Source: Vibrio sp. MedPE-SWchi (lineage in GTDB: Bacteria; Pseudomonadota; Gammaproteobacteria; Enterobacterales; Vibrionaceae). Taken from it: DNA of 64,000 nucleotides. The stretch's first letter is position 1, and every line of letters starts with the position of its first letter. The notes below the pieces were generated by a model. That model was not told the origin of the DNA. It worked only from the letters and a program-made list of their open reading frames with translations, and searched no databases. The position numbers were made by a program, and so were the translations under genes. The stretch is from NCBI GenBank assembly GCA_001874155.1, contig MPDB01000001.1:310001-374000 (forward strand), given 5' to 3'. Below are positions 17,182-26,383 of this stretch, piece by piece.

Positions 17182-19650
17182 ATGAAACCTATTGTAGTAT
17201 TGTTTCTTTCTCTACTGTCGACATTCCAAACCTACGCCATCGAGATCGCACTGTTCGTTCCTCGTAGTGAAACACCTGCATGGCAATCACAAATCAAATT
17301 TGCCCAAGCCGCAGCCGATGATCTCGGCATCACTCTTCACCTTTACAACGCCCAAAACGATTCTCTAAAAATGCTCTCTCAAGTCAGGCAAGCGACGGAG
17401 CAAGGCGTTGACGGCGTCTTGTTCATGAATTATGAGCAGGTAGGTGAGCAAATTTTGGCCATTACCGAGCAAAAAGGCATACCAAGTATCGTTTACAACA
17501 CCGGTTTTATATCGAGTGAACTGCTACCCCGTACGAAATACAACTCTTGGATTGGTGCCATCATCCCTGATGATGAAAAAGCAGGCTCGCTTCTCACTGA
17601 GCAGCTATTGCTCGTTGCAACTGAACGTAAACTAGAGCAAATCAACATGCTCGTTATCAATGGCAACATGAAAGAGGTTTCGGCTCAGCAGCGCAATCAA
17701 GGCCTCGACCAGTTTATTAAACACCACTCTAAAACCAAGATTGTCGCGGAAAGCGACAGTGGACCAGATTGGAGCAGAGATGAAGCCAAGCAGATATTCA
17801 AATCTTCGTTCCAGCGGTACCCTGAAATTAATATGGTTTGGGCCGCTTCAGATACGTTAGCACTCGGGGCAAGAGACGCCATGGTTGAGTTGTCGCTGCC
17901 TTTGGACAGCATCATTATTGGAGGTATCGACTGGCTACCTGAGGCTTTGGAAGTCATTAAAAGTGGCGAACCGTACATCTCGATTGGCGGTCATTTCACC
18001 GAGGCTGCATGGGGCTTGATCTTGCTCGACGACTACATCAATGGGAATGATTTCGCTGCCGAGTCCACTCAGTTCCTCTCTCGAATGTATGCCATCAATA
18101 CACAGAATATTGAAATGTTCCAAAGCTTTATGGGAGACACATGGCAACGTATTGATTTTAGGGCGATATCGAATGAGCGTAAGGGTGGCGAACTTTATAG
18201 CTTTAGTATTAAGTACTTATTGGATAATCATTACCAAGCTCATAATGCGTTAATCCTCACCAAAGAAGAGAAGCAATGGCTAAGGGAAAACAACACGATA
18301 AAGCTTGCGATAGACACCAATTGGCCGCCTTTTGAATACGTCAATGATCAAGCGATTTATCAGGGTATTGCAGCCGATTATATGGCGGTCATTGGTGAGC
18401 GATTGGGGATTGAGTTAGAACCAAGCGTCGATATGAATTGGTCTGACGTTGTTGACGCAGCCAAACGCCGAGAGCTTGATATGTACCCTGCTCTCGCGAT
18501 TACTGAGAGCCGAAAAAGCTACCTAAACTTCACGCGTCCTTATCTCAACTTCCCAATGATGATCATCACCAATCAAGATATTCCCTATGTCTCGGATATC
18601 AACTCACTCAATGGCAGGGCTGTGTCGGTAGTCGCTGGCTACGCCTCTCAAGAGCTACTTTTTAAGAATCACCCCGATATTCAGTTGTTCACAGCCAATA
18701 ACGTAACAGAAGCGCTAGAGGCCGTATCAACAGGTCGTGTGGCCGCTTATGTCGGCAACATTGCCACCGCGAACTATATTATCGCAAAAGAAGGGTTCAC
18801 CAATTTAAAGGTTTCCGGTGTCACGCCATATCGCTTTGAGCTCAGCATGGCGATACGCAGCGATTGGCCGATACTGCACAGTGTCATACAAAAAGCGCTG
18901 GATTCCCTTTCTGAACAAGAGAAAAAATCAATATACTCTCGCTGGGTGTCACTCCGCTATGAAGAAGGCGTGGATTACAAAATTCTGTGGAAAACGATCT
19001 TCGTCTCGATCCTTGTTTTGGCGATATTGGGCTATTGGACCCACAAGTTATCAACGCTAAACCACAAACTAAATAGCGAAGTAGCGGAACGAAAGATCGT
19101 CGAACACCAATTGCGCGAAGAAAAAACAAAAATAGAGAAGTTGGCGATCACCGACTCACTCACTGGGCTCTACAATCGTCGCCACTACAATCAGATCTTC
19201 CACAGCGAAATCAGCCGGGCACAACGCAGCAGAGTTTGGCTCAGTTTCGTCATCCTTGATATCGACTATTTCAAACAGTACAACGACAACTACGGGCACC
19301 ATAACGGTGACCACCAATTGGTCGCTTTAGCGAAAACATTGAGTGCCCAATGCAATCGCGCATCAGATTACTGTTTTCGTTTAGGTGGTGAGGAGTTTGG
19401 TATTGTTTTTTCAGGGCAATCGCCTGAAGAAGCCGCGGTTTTCGTGGAAAAGTTAAGAGCCAGTATCGAGAGATTGCAAATCAAACACGAACACAGTGAA
19501 GCCGCGTCGACGATTACTGCCTCGTTTGGCTTGGTCACGTCAAAAGATACAAAAGTAGATATGGAAGAACTTTACGAAGCCGCCGATGCCGCCTTGTATC
19601 GGGCAAAACGGGCGGGAAGAAACAGAATTGAAACCGTCACACTGGTTTAG
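17182..19650 (+). CDS. diguanylate cyclase with two periplasmic binding-protein domains
   Basis: About 822 residues. Signal peptide (MKPIVVLFLSLLSTFQTYA), then a type I periplasmic-binding domain resembling sugar/ribose-binding proteins (about 20-335). A second, SBP_bac_3-like domain (about 360-595) has NWPPFEYVNDQAIYQGIAADYM and FTRPYLNFP. A membrane helix at about 602-620, a short coiled coil and a C-terminal GGDEF domain follow. The catalytic motif is GGEEF at 735-739, and RASD five residues upstream forms a canonical inhibitory I-site, so active c-di-GMP synthesis with product inhibition is likely. The ATG at 17182 is chosen because it begins the signal peptide; a longer frame from 17101 would add a non-signal N-terminus. 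The ligands are unknown. Upstream DNA is the broken araC gene. Confidence 0.92.
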   Translation: MKPIVVLFLSLLSTFQTYAIEIALFVPRSETPAWQSQIKFAQAAADDLGITLHLYNAQNDSLKMLSQVRQATEQGVDGVLFMNYEQVGEQILAITEQKGIPSIVYNTGFISSELLPRTKYNSWIGAIIPDDEKAGSLLTEQLLLVATERKLEQINMLVINGNMKEVSAQQRNQGLDQFIKHHSKTKIVAESDSGPDWSRDEAKQIFKSSFQRYPEINMVWAASDTLALGARDAMVELSLPLDSIIIGGIDWLPEALEVIKSGEPYISIGGHFTEAAWGLILLDDYINGNDFAAESTQFLSRMYAINTQNIEMFQSFMGDTWQRIDFRAISNERKGGELYSFSIKYLLDNHYQAHNALILTKEEKQWLRENNTIKLAIDTNWPPFEYVNDQAIYQGIAADYMAVIGERLGIELEPSVDMNWSDVVDAAKRRELDMYPALAITESRKSYLNFTRPYLNFPMMIITNQDIPYVSDINSLNGRAVSVVAGYASQELLFKNHPDIQLFTANNVTEALEAVSTGRVAAYVGNIATANYIIAKEGFTNLKVSGVTPYRFELSMAIRSDWPILHSVIQKALDSLSEQEKKSIYSRWVSLRYEEGVDYKILWKTIFVSILVLAILGYWTHKLSTLNHKLNSEVAERKIVEHQLREEKTKIEKLAITDSLTGLYNRRHYNQIFHSEISRAQRSRVWLSFVILDIDYFKQYNDNYGHHNGDHQLVALAKTLSAQCNRASDYCFRLGGEEFGIVFSGQSPEEAAVFVEKLRASIERLQIKHEHSEAASTITASFGLVTSKDTKVDMEELYEAADAALYRAKRAGRNRIETVTLV

Positions 19651-19719
19651 CAGATCGTGGCAAGCAGTTGTTTTTATAACGAAACACTTGTCTTCATCAC
19701 CAAGCACCGGATTTAATAA

Positions 19720-19753
19720 CCAAGTACCGCGCAAGTGATAACGCGATACTTGG
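19720..19753. terminator. hairpin between convergent genes
   Basis: Inverted repeat CCAAGTACCGCG / CGCGATACTTGG with one mismatch and a 10-base loop. It lies between the convergent diguanylate cyclase and ybiT genes. It has no clear T-tract, so it is a possible terminator only. Confidence 0.45.
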
Positions 19754-19777
19754 TCATGGCAATCCGTTTAGACGTGA

Positions 19778-21382
19778 CTAGCCGACAGCCAGCGCTTTCT
19801 TCTGATGCGCAAGGTACTCATCATACGTCCCTTGGAAGTTAATCAGCTGCTTGTCTTTTACATCAATGATTGATGTCGCCAGTGACGATACAAACTCACG
19901 GTCATGGCTGACAAAAATTAATGTGCCTTGGTAATCTTTTAATGCGTTATTAAGCGCTTCGATTGCTTCCATGTCCATGTGGTTAGTAGGCTCATCCATA
20001 ACAAGAACATTAATGTCTTGCATCATCAGCTTACCAAACAGCAGGCGGTTCTTTTCACCACCAGAACAATTCTTGGCTTTCTTATTCGCATCGTCAGCAG
20101 TGAATAATAGACGCCCCAGAATACCTCGAACCATCAGGTCATCATGCTTAGTCGTGCGCCACTGAGAGATCCAATCAAAGATGCTTAGATCGTTATCAAA
20201 GTCTGCAGTACTGTCTTGTGGGCAATAACCAAAAGTGGCATTTTCTGACCATTTAACCACCCCTTCGCTCTGCTCGATTTCATTCACTAAACAGCGAAGA
20301 AGCGTTGTTTTACCGACACCATTCTCACCGATAACAGCAAGGCGCGTACCTGCTTCTAACAGCAGGTTGCCCTTTTCAAACAGCATTCCATCTTCAAAAC
20401 CATGCCCTACATCTTTTAGCTCTAACGCTAGACGGTGCAGTTTTTTACCTTCGCCAAAATCGATCGATGGGCTAACTCGACTGGTCGATTTCACCTCGTC
20501 GAGTTTGATCTTGTCCATCTTCTTCGCACGAGAGCTCGCTTGTTTCGCTTTAGATGCGTTCGCACCAAAACGGTTAACAAAGTCTTGAAGCTCACTGATC
20601 TCCGCCGCTTTCTTAGCATTGCTTGAAAGTAGCTGTTCACGAATAAGACCCGACGCTTCAAGGAAGTACTCGTAGTTACCTGGGTAAATGCGCAGCTCGC
20701 CGTAATCGATATCCGCCATGTGCGTACAGACTGAATTGAGGAAATGGCGATCGTGCGAAATGATGATCATTGTGCATTTACGTTGATTCAGTTCTTCACC
20801 AAGCCAATTGATGGTGTTGATGTCCAGGTTGTTGGTTGGTTCATCCAGCAGTAGGATATCTGGGTTAGCGAAAAGCGCTTGAGCCAGTAACACACGCAGT
20901 TTCCAACCTGGGGCAACTTGCTGCATTAAGCCAAAGTGAAACTCTTCTTCAATACCGGCTTGAATCAAGATATCGCCCGCACGCGCTTCTGCCGTGTAAC
21001 CGTCCATCTCAGCGAACTCGCTTTCAAGATCAGCCACTTTCATGCCATCTTCTTCACTCATTTCTGGAAGTGAATAGATACGGTCACGCTCTTGCTTGAT
21101 TTCCCAAAGTTTACGGTCGCCCATAATCACGACATCAATAACGTTATACTCTTCAAACGCAAACTGATCCTGACTCAGAACGCCCAATTTCTCTCCTGGA
21201 GTAATTGATACGTTGCCAGAGCTTGGTGTCAGTGCGCCACTAAGAATCTTCATGAAGGTTGACTTGCCACACCCATTCGCGCCGATTAAACCGTAGCGGT
21301 TTCCGTTACCAAACTTGGCTGAGATATTTTCAAACAAAGGCTCGGCGCCAAATTGCATGGTGATGTTAGCAGTTGAAATCAA
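19778..21382 (-). CDS. ybiT: ABC-F family ATPase YbiT
   Basis: 534 residues, cytoplasmic, two tandem ABC domains without membrane segments. First Walker [10 protein letters not shown] (about 35-43), with the degenerate YbiT-type signature [15 protein letters not shown] and [11 protein letters not shown]. An inter-domain linker rich in Lys and Ala follows (about 245-300). The second Walker A is GENGVGKTT, with [15 protein letters not shown] and [10 protein letters not shown]. Length and sequence follow E. coli YbiT closely. ABC-F proteins bind the ribosomal E site and affect translation or antibiotic protection; the specific role of YbiT is less settled. Single gene. Confidence 0.93.
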   Translation of the reverse strand: MISTANITMQFGAEPLFENISAKFGNGNRYGLIGANGCGKSTFMKILSGALTPSSGNVSITPGEKLGVLSQDQFAFEEYNVIDVVIMGDRKLWEIKQERDRIYSLPEMSEEDGMKVADLESEFAEMDGYTAEARAGDILIQAGIEEEFHFGLMQQVAPGWKLRVLLAQALFANPDILLLDEPTNNLDINTINWLGEELNQRKCTMIIISHDRHFLNSVCTHMADIDYGELRIYPGNYEYFLEASGLIREQLLSSNAKKAAEISELQDFVNRFGANASKAKQASSRAKKMDKIKLDEVKSTSRVSPSIDFGEGKKLHRLALELKDVGHGFEDGMLFEKGNLLLEAGTRLAVIGENGVGKTTLLRCLVNEIEQSEGVVKWSENATFGYCPQDSTADFDNDLSIFDWISQWRTTKHDDLMVRGILGRLLFTADDANKKAKNCSGGEKNRLLFGKLMMQDINVLVMDEPTNHMDMEAIEALNNALKDYQGTLIFVSHDREFVSSLATSIIDVKDKQLINFQGTYDEYLAHQKKALAVG

Positions 21383-21553
21383 GAGAGATATTCCTAGTGT
21401 TCATGGCTGATTTATCCATCGTTAAGGAAAATAAATCAACGCTTTTAGCGAATGGGGTAATAGGCGGCGGATTATACAGACTTATTGCGTAATTGATAGA
21501 TGCGTGAGCTAAGTCACATCACTTAATCTTGATTGTTTGTGGCAATGAAAACC

Positions 21554-21593
21554 AAAAAAGGCGCTGGCACAAATTGAAGTGCAAGCCCCTTTT
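21554..21593 (-). terminator. terminator after the DUF1254 gene
   Basis: Read on the minus strand: an imperfect GC-rich stem (GGGGCTTGCAC opposite GTGCCAGCGCC) followed by a run of six T. Placed about 55 bases after the DUF1254 stop, it would end the sulfatase-OMP-DUF1254 transcript. Confidence 0.6.
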
Positions 21594-21645
21594 CGACGTT
21601 AACATTGACGAGGGGTTGTCCTCATCCAAAGTTCACTTTGCTAGA

Positions 21646-23046
21646 TTACTTTTTTACCTTAGTAAAAGGGGTCGATTTCCATTGGTCCGTTCTCACTTCT
21701 CCACCAGGGGTGTACATGCGAAGCACGGAGTACCACTGGTGATTTGGGATCGGTAAGAAATTAGGGTTGTTCTCATGCCCTGCCGTATCGCTGCTCATGG
21801 TGATGGTATACGTGCCATCGTCATTAGGCGTTAACGTTCGGTCACCTCTGGAGTGGCGGTTTAAGTCATTCTTTTCCATCAGCCTTGTTTTGCCGCTATA
21901 GGCGGTGTACGACCAAAATCCGCCCTCTTCCAATGGTGGCGCGTCAAAGGTCACCGTATAATCATACTGGCTCCCATCTAGCACTTCCCCTTCACTATCA
22001 AAGAAGTCACCGCTGTACATGGTGTGTTTCGCCGGTAAGCCCCACTGCCCCATCAAGGTGCCATAAGCGTGCTGGAAACTTGGGACTTGTGTCATCTCAG
22101 CGCGTGTGCCCAGTACGTCGCGTGAATCGTCAAAACCGGCGTTCTTGATGCGCTCAACACCCGCTTTCTGACCCGACTCAATAAGGCGACGTTGTTCGCC
22201 ATCAAACTGAACATCTGCTCTTCCCAGCCCTAAGAACTCAAAGTGATCGATCAACGCTTGATCGTGCGACTTCATTGTTCCTTCAGACAAGATAAAATTG
22301 GTGCGTTCTACCCAGCTTGACTGTTCAGGGTTCGGGTAATCACGAACCATAGGGTTTGGCCCTTTTTGACCCAAATATTCAGACAAGGTTCGAATATTCC
22401 ATTGGTCCATCAGCTTCTGAGCCGTTGCGGAGTCATCGCCGCCAAGATCCATGATTCTGCCCATCATTTTGACGAGTGGGTGCTCAACATAGATCACTTC
22501 GTCCACGCTCGCAGGCACGTCCCCCGCCCAACCTTCTACCGCGTACATAAAGCTGCCACCCTTATTGCCACGTTGTGGAGAGCCAAACGCCGAATCAGTA
22601 AAGTGCTGCATATTCATGGTGTGGAACAGCCAGTAGCGGTCGTCGTCGTGGTCAGGAATGGTGATGATGACAGGCTCTGCCGCAAGGTCCATCCACCCCA
22701 TAAGATGCAAGGTATCGTTATTGATGGTTGGGTGTGCGGTATAGGTGTCGTCAGCCAACACTCTGATGTTTTGGAACTGATTGAGTGGGTAATCTTGCTC
22801 AACCACAGTTTGATAGAAATACTTGTACGCTTCATCAATAGAGAACGCATATTCATACGCCAATTGCGCGAGTGTTTGCTTGTCTTGTTTTTGTGCCGCT
22901 TCACTTGCCATCGCCAGAGGTACGGTTCCACTGTGAATCGCGTTTGACGCGGCCGTGATTTCTGTCGTTTGATTCGCTACAGAAACAGAAGGTAGCGCGA
23001 CCATAAATGCGCACGCTAGGGTTGTTGCGAGTAATGTTTTTTTCAT
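21646..23046 (-). CDS. exported DUF1254/DUF1214 protein
   Basis: 466 residues with a signal peptide (1-25, ending SVA). DUF1254 occupies the N-terminal half (TAHPTINNDTLHLMGWMDL, VIITIPDHDDDRYWLFHTMN) and DUF1214 the C-terminal third (FWSYTAYSGKTRLMEKN, RHSRGDRTLTPNDDGTYTI, NFLPIPNHQWYSVLRMYTP). Conserved acidic and aromatic residues suggest a beta-rich periplasmic fold; the function of the family is unknown. It is the last of a minus-strand run with an outer-membrane barrel and a sulfatase. A distant paralogue lies at 27779-29179 on the other strand. Confidence 0.87.
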   Translation of the reverse strand: MKKTLLATTLACAFMVALPSVSVANQTTEITAASNAIHSGTVPLAMASEAAQKQDKQTLAQLAYEYAFSIDEAYKYFYQTVVEQDYPLNQFQNIRVLADDTYTAHPTINNDTLHLMGWMDLAAEPVIITIPDHDDDRYWLFHTMNMQHFTDSAFGSPQRGNKGGSFMYAVEGWAGDVPASVDEVIYVEHPLVKMMGRIMDLGGDDSATAQKLMDQWNIRTLSEYLGQKGPNPMVRDYPNPEQSSWVERTNFILSEGTMKSHDQALIDHFEFLGLGRADVQFDGEQRRLIESGQKAGVERIKNAGFDDSRDVLGTRAEMTQVPSFQHAYGTLMGQWGLPAKHTMYSGDFFDSEGEVLDGSQYDYTVTFDAPPLEEGGFWSYTAYSGKTRLMEKNDLNRHSRGDRTLTPNDDGTYTITMSSDTAGHENNPNFLPIPNHQWYSVLRMYTPGGEVRTDQWKSTPFTKVKK

Positions 23047-23061
23047 AATTCAAGTTCCGGA

Positions 23062-23715
23062 CTAGAAACGGGTGCGGAAGGTGATCCAAGCGTTGTTGTC
23101 TGTATCACCGCTAAAGATAATGATGTTGTCACTATCCACTTTGTAACCGAGTTGCATCTCTGCAGAAAAATCTCGCGTGTTTTCACCGTCTAATCCATAG
23201 GTGTATTGGGGGGCGAGTAAAAGATAGAACTGATCGGCAAAGTCATACTTCAGGTAGTTGATGCTACTGATGATTTGCGTGTCCTTGAATTGATGACTCT
23301 CTTCCCACATTTGTCCATACGTTAAGGCGCTGTATAGGTTGACCTTATCGCTCAGCTTGAACGACTGCATAATACCCGCTGACGCATAGTTAGAGGTTAT
23401 GCCGTCCTTTGAGAAATCATGCCCAGCATCAACAAACAAGCCTGTGCCTGTTTTCTTATTCGGTGTAAAAAATCGAGCACGGTAGTTTTCAAAATTGTTT
23501 TTCCCTTCCAATTTTCCAAGTACACCCCAATCACCGCGATTCACGCCAAACTGGAATGTTGCACCGAGCCCCTTGTTGCCGGCGATAACCTCACCACCGG
23601 TATAAACAGCCATTGGGTCTGCCATATCACTCTTAGTCGACTCCTGAGCAAAGGCAGTAACAGAGAGCGGCGCAACAAGCGCGATTAAGACGTGTAAAAT
23701 GGACGGTTTCTTCAT
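23062..23715 (-). CDS. outer-membrane beta-barrel protein
   Basis: About 217 residues. Signal peptide ending AFA (about 23), then alternating beta-strand patterns rich in Gly, Tyr and Phe, and a C-terminal strand ending in Phe (WITFRTRF), typical of BAM-inserted barrels. The length suggests an 8- to 10-strand barrel. I chose the ATG at 23715 because GGAA lies 6 bases upstream; ORFs to 23754 add a non-signal leader. Its neighbours are a sulfatase and a DUF1254 protein, so it may import or anchor something connected with a sulfated compound; that is inference. The family was not recognised more closely. Confidence 0.75.
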   Translation of the reverse strand: MKKPSILHVLIALVAPLSVTAFAQESTKSDMADPMAVYTGGEVIAGNKGLGATFQFGVNRGDWGVLGKLEGKNNFENYRARFFTPNKKTGTGLFVDAGHDFSKDGITSNYASAGIMQSFKLSDKVNLYSALTYGQMWEESHQFKDTQIISSINYLKYDFADQFYLLLAPQYTYGLDGENTRDFSAEMQLGYKVDSDNIIIFSGDTDNNAWITFRTRF

Positions 23716-23777
23716 AGTCATTTCCGGTTCTAAGGTGCGCTTTTGAAAGCACACCTTATCGTTAGTGGGATAAAACG

Positions 23778-25316
23778 TTATTCAGCAACGACTGATTTAT
23801 CAGCCATGCCAATACCGCCTGCTTTTTGTCTCGGTGGGAATGCCTTCAGAGATTTCTGATATTTCCCAGCGGCTTTTTGCAGGTCAGGCAGCACCCACGA
23901 TTTCTCTTTCATCCATAAGAACCAACCGCGTGTATCCGGGCTACGCTCGTATGGGTCAGCTTTGATGTTAATGAGCATGCCCAGTGGCCACTCTTCAGGT
24001 TCTGCAATCCACTCCGTCTTCGTTTTGAGGTGGACTTTCCACTCATCGACACGGAACGCATTCAGATCTTGTTCGTTGTAGTAGAAGAACTCATGACGTT
24101 CACTTGGTGCACCTTTGGTCAGCATGTCTAGCTGGTTATAACCGTCGAGGTGGACTCGATACTGTTCACCATTCATCTCTTTGCCTTCCAGCAGCTCTTG
24201 CTTGATGTCTTCTTCACCCACAGCAGCCATGATGGTTGGCACCCAGTCTTCAGAGGTCATGAAGCCATCGGTGTATTCGCCTTGAGGAATTTTATCTGGC
24301 CAGCTCACCAGCATAGGGACACGGAATCCACCATCCCAGGTTGTTCCTTTCTGACCGCGGAAAGAGGCAGCACCGGCATCAGGCCAGTGATCGAGATTGA
24401 CACCGTTGTCTGAAGTAAACAGGATGATGGTGTTGTCAATTTCACCGAGGTCTTCTAGCTTATCGAGCAGCACCCCTATCTGATCATCAAGCTCCATCAA
24501 GCCGTCGTAGTATGTGTTGGTTTGACTGGCACCACGATACTCTGGACGAACATGCGTTTTTTGGTGCATTCGAGTTGGGTTGTACCACATGAAGTAAGGC
24601 TGTTCGTCTTTCTCAGCTTCGTGCTTATCAAGCCATGACATAGCGAAATCTAAGAATTCGCCATCCACCGTTTGCATGCGCTTGGCGCCTAACGGCCCTT
24701 TGTCTTCAATGGTTTGTTTGCCTACAACGCCGAACCTTGGGTCGTCGGTCATGTCGGCGGTTTCCGTCGCGACGGTATGAAGCACGTTACGTGGGCGACT
24801 CTGGAAGTTAGGATCTTTTGGAAATTCTGGCTGCTCAGGCATTTCCATCACGTTAAGGTGGTAGAGGAAACCAAAGAACTCATCGAAGCCATGAACGGTT
24901 GGCAGGTGGCTGTTGTTGTCACCTAAATGGCTTTTCCCAACGTGGACCGTGGCATAGCCTTTGTCTTTGAGCATTTCTGCCAATGTTGGGTCTTCTTTTT
25001 GCAGCCCAAGTGATGAACCAGGTTGGCCGACTGATGTTAAGCCGGTACGGAATGGATACTGGCCGGTAATAAACGCAGAACGACCCGCCGTCGAGCTTCC
25101 TTGAGCATAATAGTCACTGATCATCATGCCGCGTTCGGCAATGCGATCAATATTCGGTGTATCTACCGCACCTAAGCCACGATGGTAAGCCGAGATATCC
25201 GCAGGGGTAACATCATCGAGCATAATGGCGACGACATTCGGCTGACCAGATGCGTGCACATTAACGCTGGCTAACACCGAAAGGGCAAGCGCAGATTTAA
25301 CAAAAGTCTTATACAT
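23778..25316 (-). CDS. periplasmic sulfatase, serine-type (needs anSME)
   Basis: 512 residues, signal peptide ending HAS (about 23). Sulfatase family (alkaline-phosphatase fold): metal-binding Asp34-Asp35 (MLDDVTP) and the formylglycine motif S-T-A-G-R at 75-79 followed by FITG. VHVGKSHLG, and TSDNG near the middle, are further metal or substrate motifs. The residue to be converted to formylglycine is Ser75, not Cys, so maturation should need an anaerobic-type radical-SAM enzyme, and one is encoded at 26384-27535. The enzyme hydrolyses a sulfate ester; the substrate is unknown. GAGGAAA precedes the start. Gene order suggests co-transcription with the barrel and DUF1254 genes. Confidence 0.93.
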   Translation of the reverse strand: MYKTFVKSALALSVLASVNVHASGQPNVVAIMLDDVTPADISAYHRGLGAVDTPNIDRIAERGMMISDYYAQGSSTAGRSAFITGQYPFRTGLTSVGQPGSSLGLQKEDPTLAEMLKDKGYATVHVGKSHLGDNNSHLPTVHGFDEFFGFLYHLNVMEMPEQPEFPKDPNFQSRPRNVLHTVATETADMTDDPRFGVVGKQTIEDKGPLGAKRMQTVDGEFLDFAMSWLDKHEAEKDEQPYFMWYNPTRMHQKTHVRPEYRGASQTNTYYDGLMELDDQIGVLLDKLEDLGEIDNTIILFTSDNGVNLDHWPDAGAASFRGQKGTTWDGGFRVPMLVSWPDKIPQGEYTDGFMTSEDWVPTIMAAVGEEDIKQELLEGKEMNGEQYRVHLDGYNQLDMLTKGAPSERHEFFYYNEQDLNAFRVDEWKVHLKTKTEWIAEPEEWPLGMLINIKADPYERSPDTRGWFLWMKEKSWVLPDLQKAAGKYQKSLKAFPPRQKAGGIGMADKSVVAE

Positions 25317-25432
25317 TTAATTTCCTCTTCGACTACGAGTAACTCGCTGAAGCCATGACGAAAATGTCATCGCTTCGAACGAACCGTTGTTGAAATTAAT
25401 GGTATAATAAAGGCGTCAAAAATGGCTTGATA

Positions 25433-25459
25433 GCCACTATTACGTTTATTAATAGTGGC
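25433..25459. repeat. inverted repeat between LysR gene and sulfatase gene
   Basis: Perfect 10-bp arms GCCACTATTA / TAATAGTGGC with a 7-base loop, just after the LysR stop and about 120 bases before the sulfatase start. It could terminate the LysR transcript, although the next T-run is 10 bases away, or be a regulator site for the sulfatase promoter. Confidence 0.5.
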
Positions 25460-25469
25460 GAGGAAAGGA

Positions 25470-26366
25470 CTAAGATTGAATGAGGGAGGTGATCTCTTTT
25501 TGCAGCCAATCTGTAAAGGGATTATTGCGGTTGGCTTGGTGTGTGAAGAGCGCTAACTCTCGACGATAAGTATCCTTCAATAACTCAGGAGGAAGTTCCT
25601 CGCAGCGATAAGCATCATCAAGTATGGAACGGCACTTTGAAGAGGTGATATAGATAAAGTCACTGTCTTTAATCATCTCTAATATCAGGCTCATGTTGTT
25701 GCTTCGAATCGCTATGTTTTTGTCTAGGTCATACTTTTTGATTAGCATCTCTGCTTTGGAAGCCTGAATATAACCAGGAATCACATTAACGCACAGCGGG
25801 TACTTGAGGACATCATCAAGCGCACTGCCTTGAAGTGGGTGATCGGCCCTTAACACCAGCATAAATCGATCAAATCCGAGCGATTTTTCAGTGAGCGTTT
25901 TGTTCACCTCCATCGGCAAATAACTCACGCCCCAACTGGCTCGGTCGGTTTCCAATGTTTGCACGCCATTGTCTAACCACGGTACACATTGAAACGTGAC
26001 CTGTGGTGCTTCTAAGGTGAGCTTTTTTAGCAATGGGACACCAATAGGAACGATAAGCGGAGACGGCAACATAATTTGTACCTCTCCCTTCAGATCACCC
26101 AATGTCCATTCTTCACTGGGTATGTAGAGGTTGTCGATCTGCTCTAATAAGGCGGGCAACGTCTCAATAAGTTCGATGCACTTAGGCGTGGGTTCGAGCT
26201 TCGTTTTATCTCGCACAAACAACTCATCATCGAACTGTTCTCTTAGCTTACGCAACATAACACTGATGGTCGGTTGACTGACCTTAAGCGCTTTCGCCGC
26301 GCTGACCGTTTGCCGTGTTTCATTCAACACGAGGATAAGTCGTAGTAGGTTAAGGTCTTTGGTCAT
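25470..26366 (-). CDS. LysR-family regulator of the sulfatase region
   Basis: About 298 residues. N-terminal winged helix-turn-helix (about 5-62: LRLILVLNETRQTVSAAKAL, VSQPTISVMLRKLREQF, DELFVRD) and a LysR substrate-binding domain (about 90-295). ATG at 26366 preferred over the ATG at 26378 because GGAG is spaced 6 bases upstream. It lies between the sulfatase and its maturase on the same strand, so it probably controls one or both in response to a sulfated compound. The effector is unknown. Confidence 0.88.
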   Translation of the reverse strand: MTKDLNLLRLILVLNETRQTVSAAKALKVSQPTISVMLRKLREQFDDELFVRDKTKLEPTPKCIELIETLPALLEQIDNLYIPSEEWTLGDLKGEVQIMLPSPLIVPIGVPLLKKLTLEAPQVTFQCVPWLDNGVQTLETDRASWGVSYLPMEVNKTLTEKSLGFDRFMLVLRADHPLQGSALDDVLKYPLCVNVIPGYIQASKAEMLIKKYDLDKNIAIRSNNMSLILEMIKDSDFIYITSSKCRSILDDAYRCEELPPELLKDTYRRELALFTHQANRNNPFTDWLQKEITSLIQS

Positions 26367-26383
26367 GTCACACTCCATAGTGT

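Noticed and set aside
22366..22947. 193-residue plus-strand ORF
   Set aside because: It lies fully antisense inside the DUF1254 gene, which has a clear signal peptide and conserved domains; its translation has no family-like pattern.
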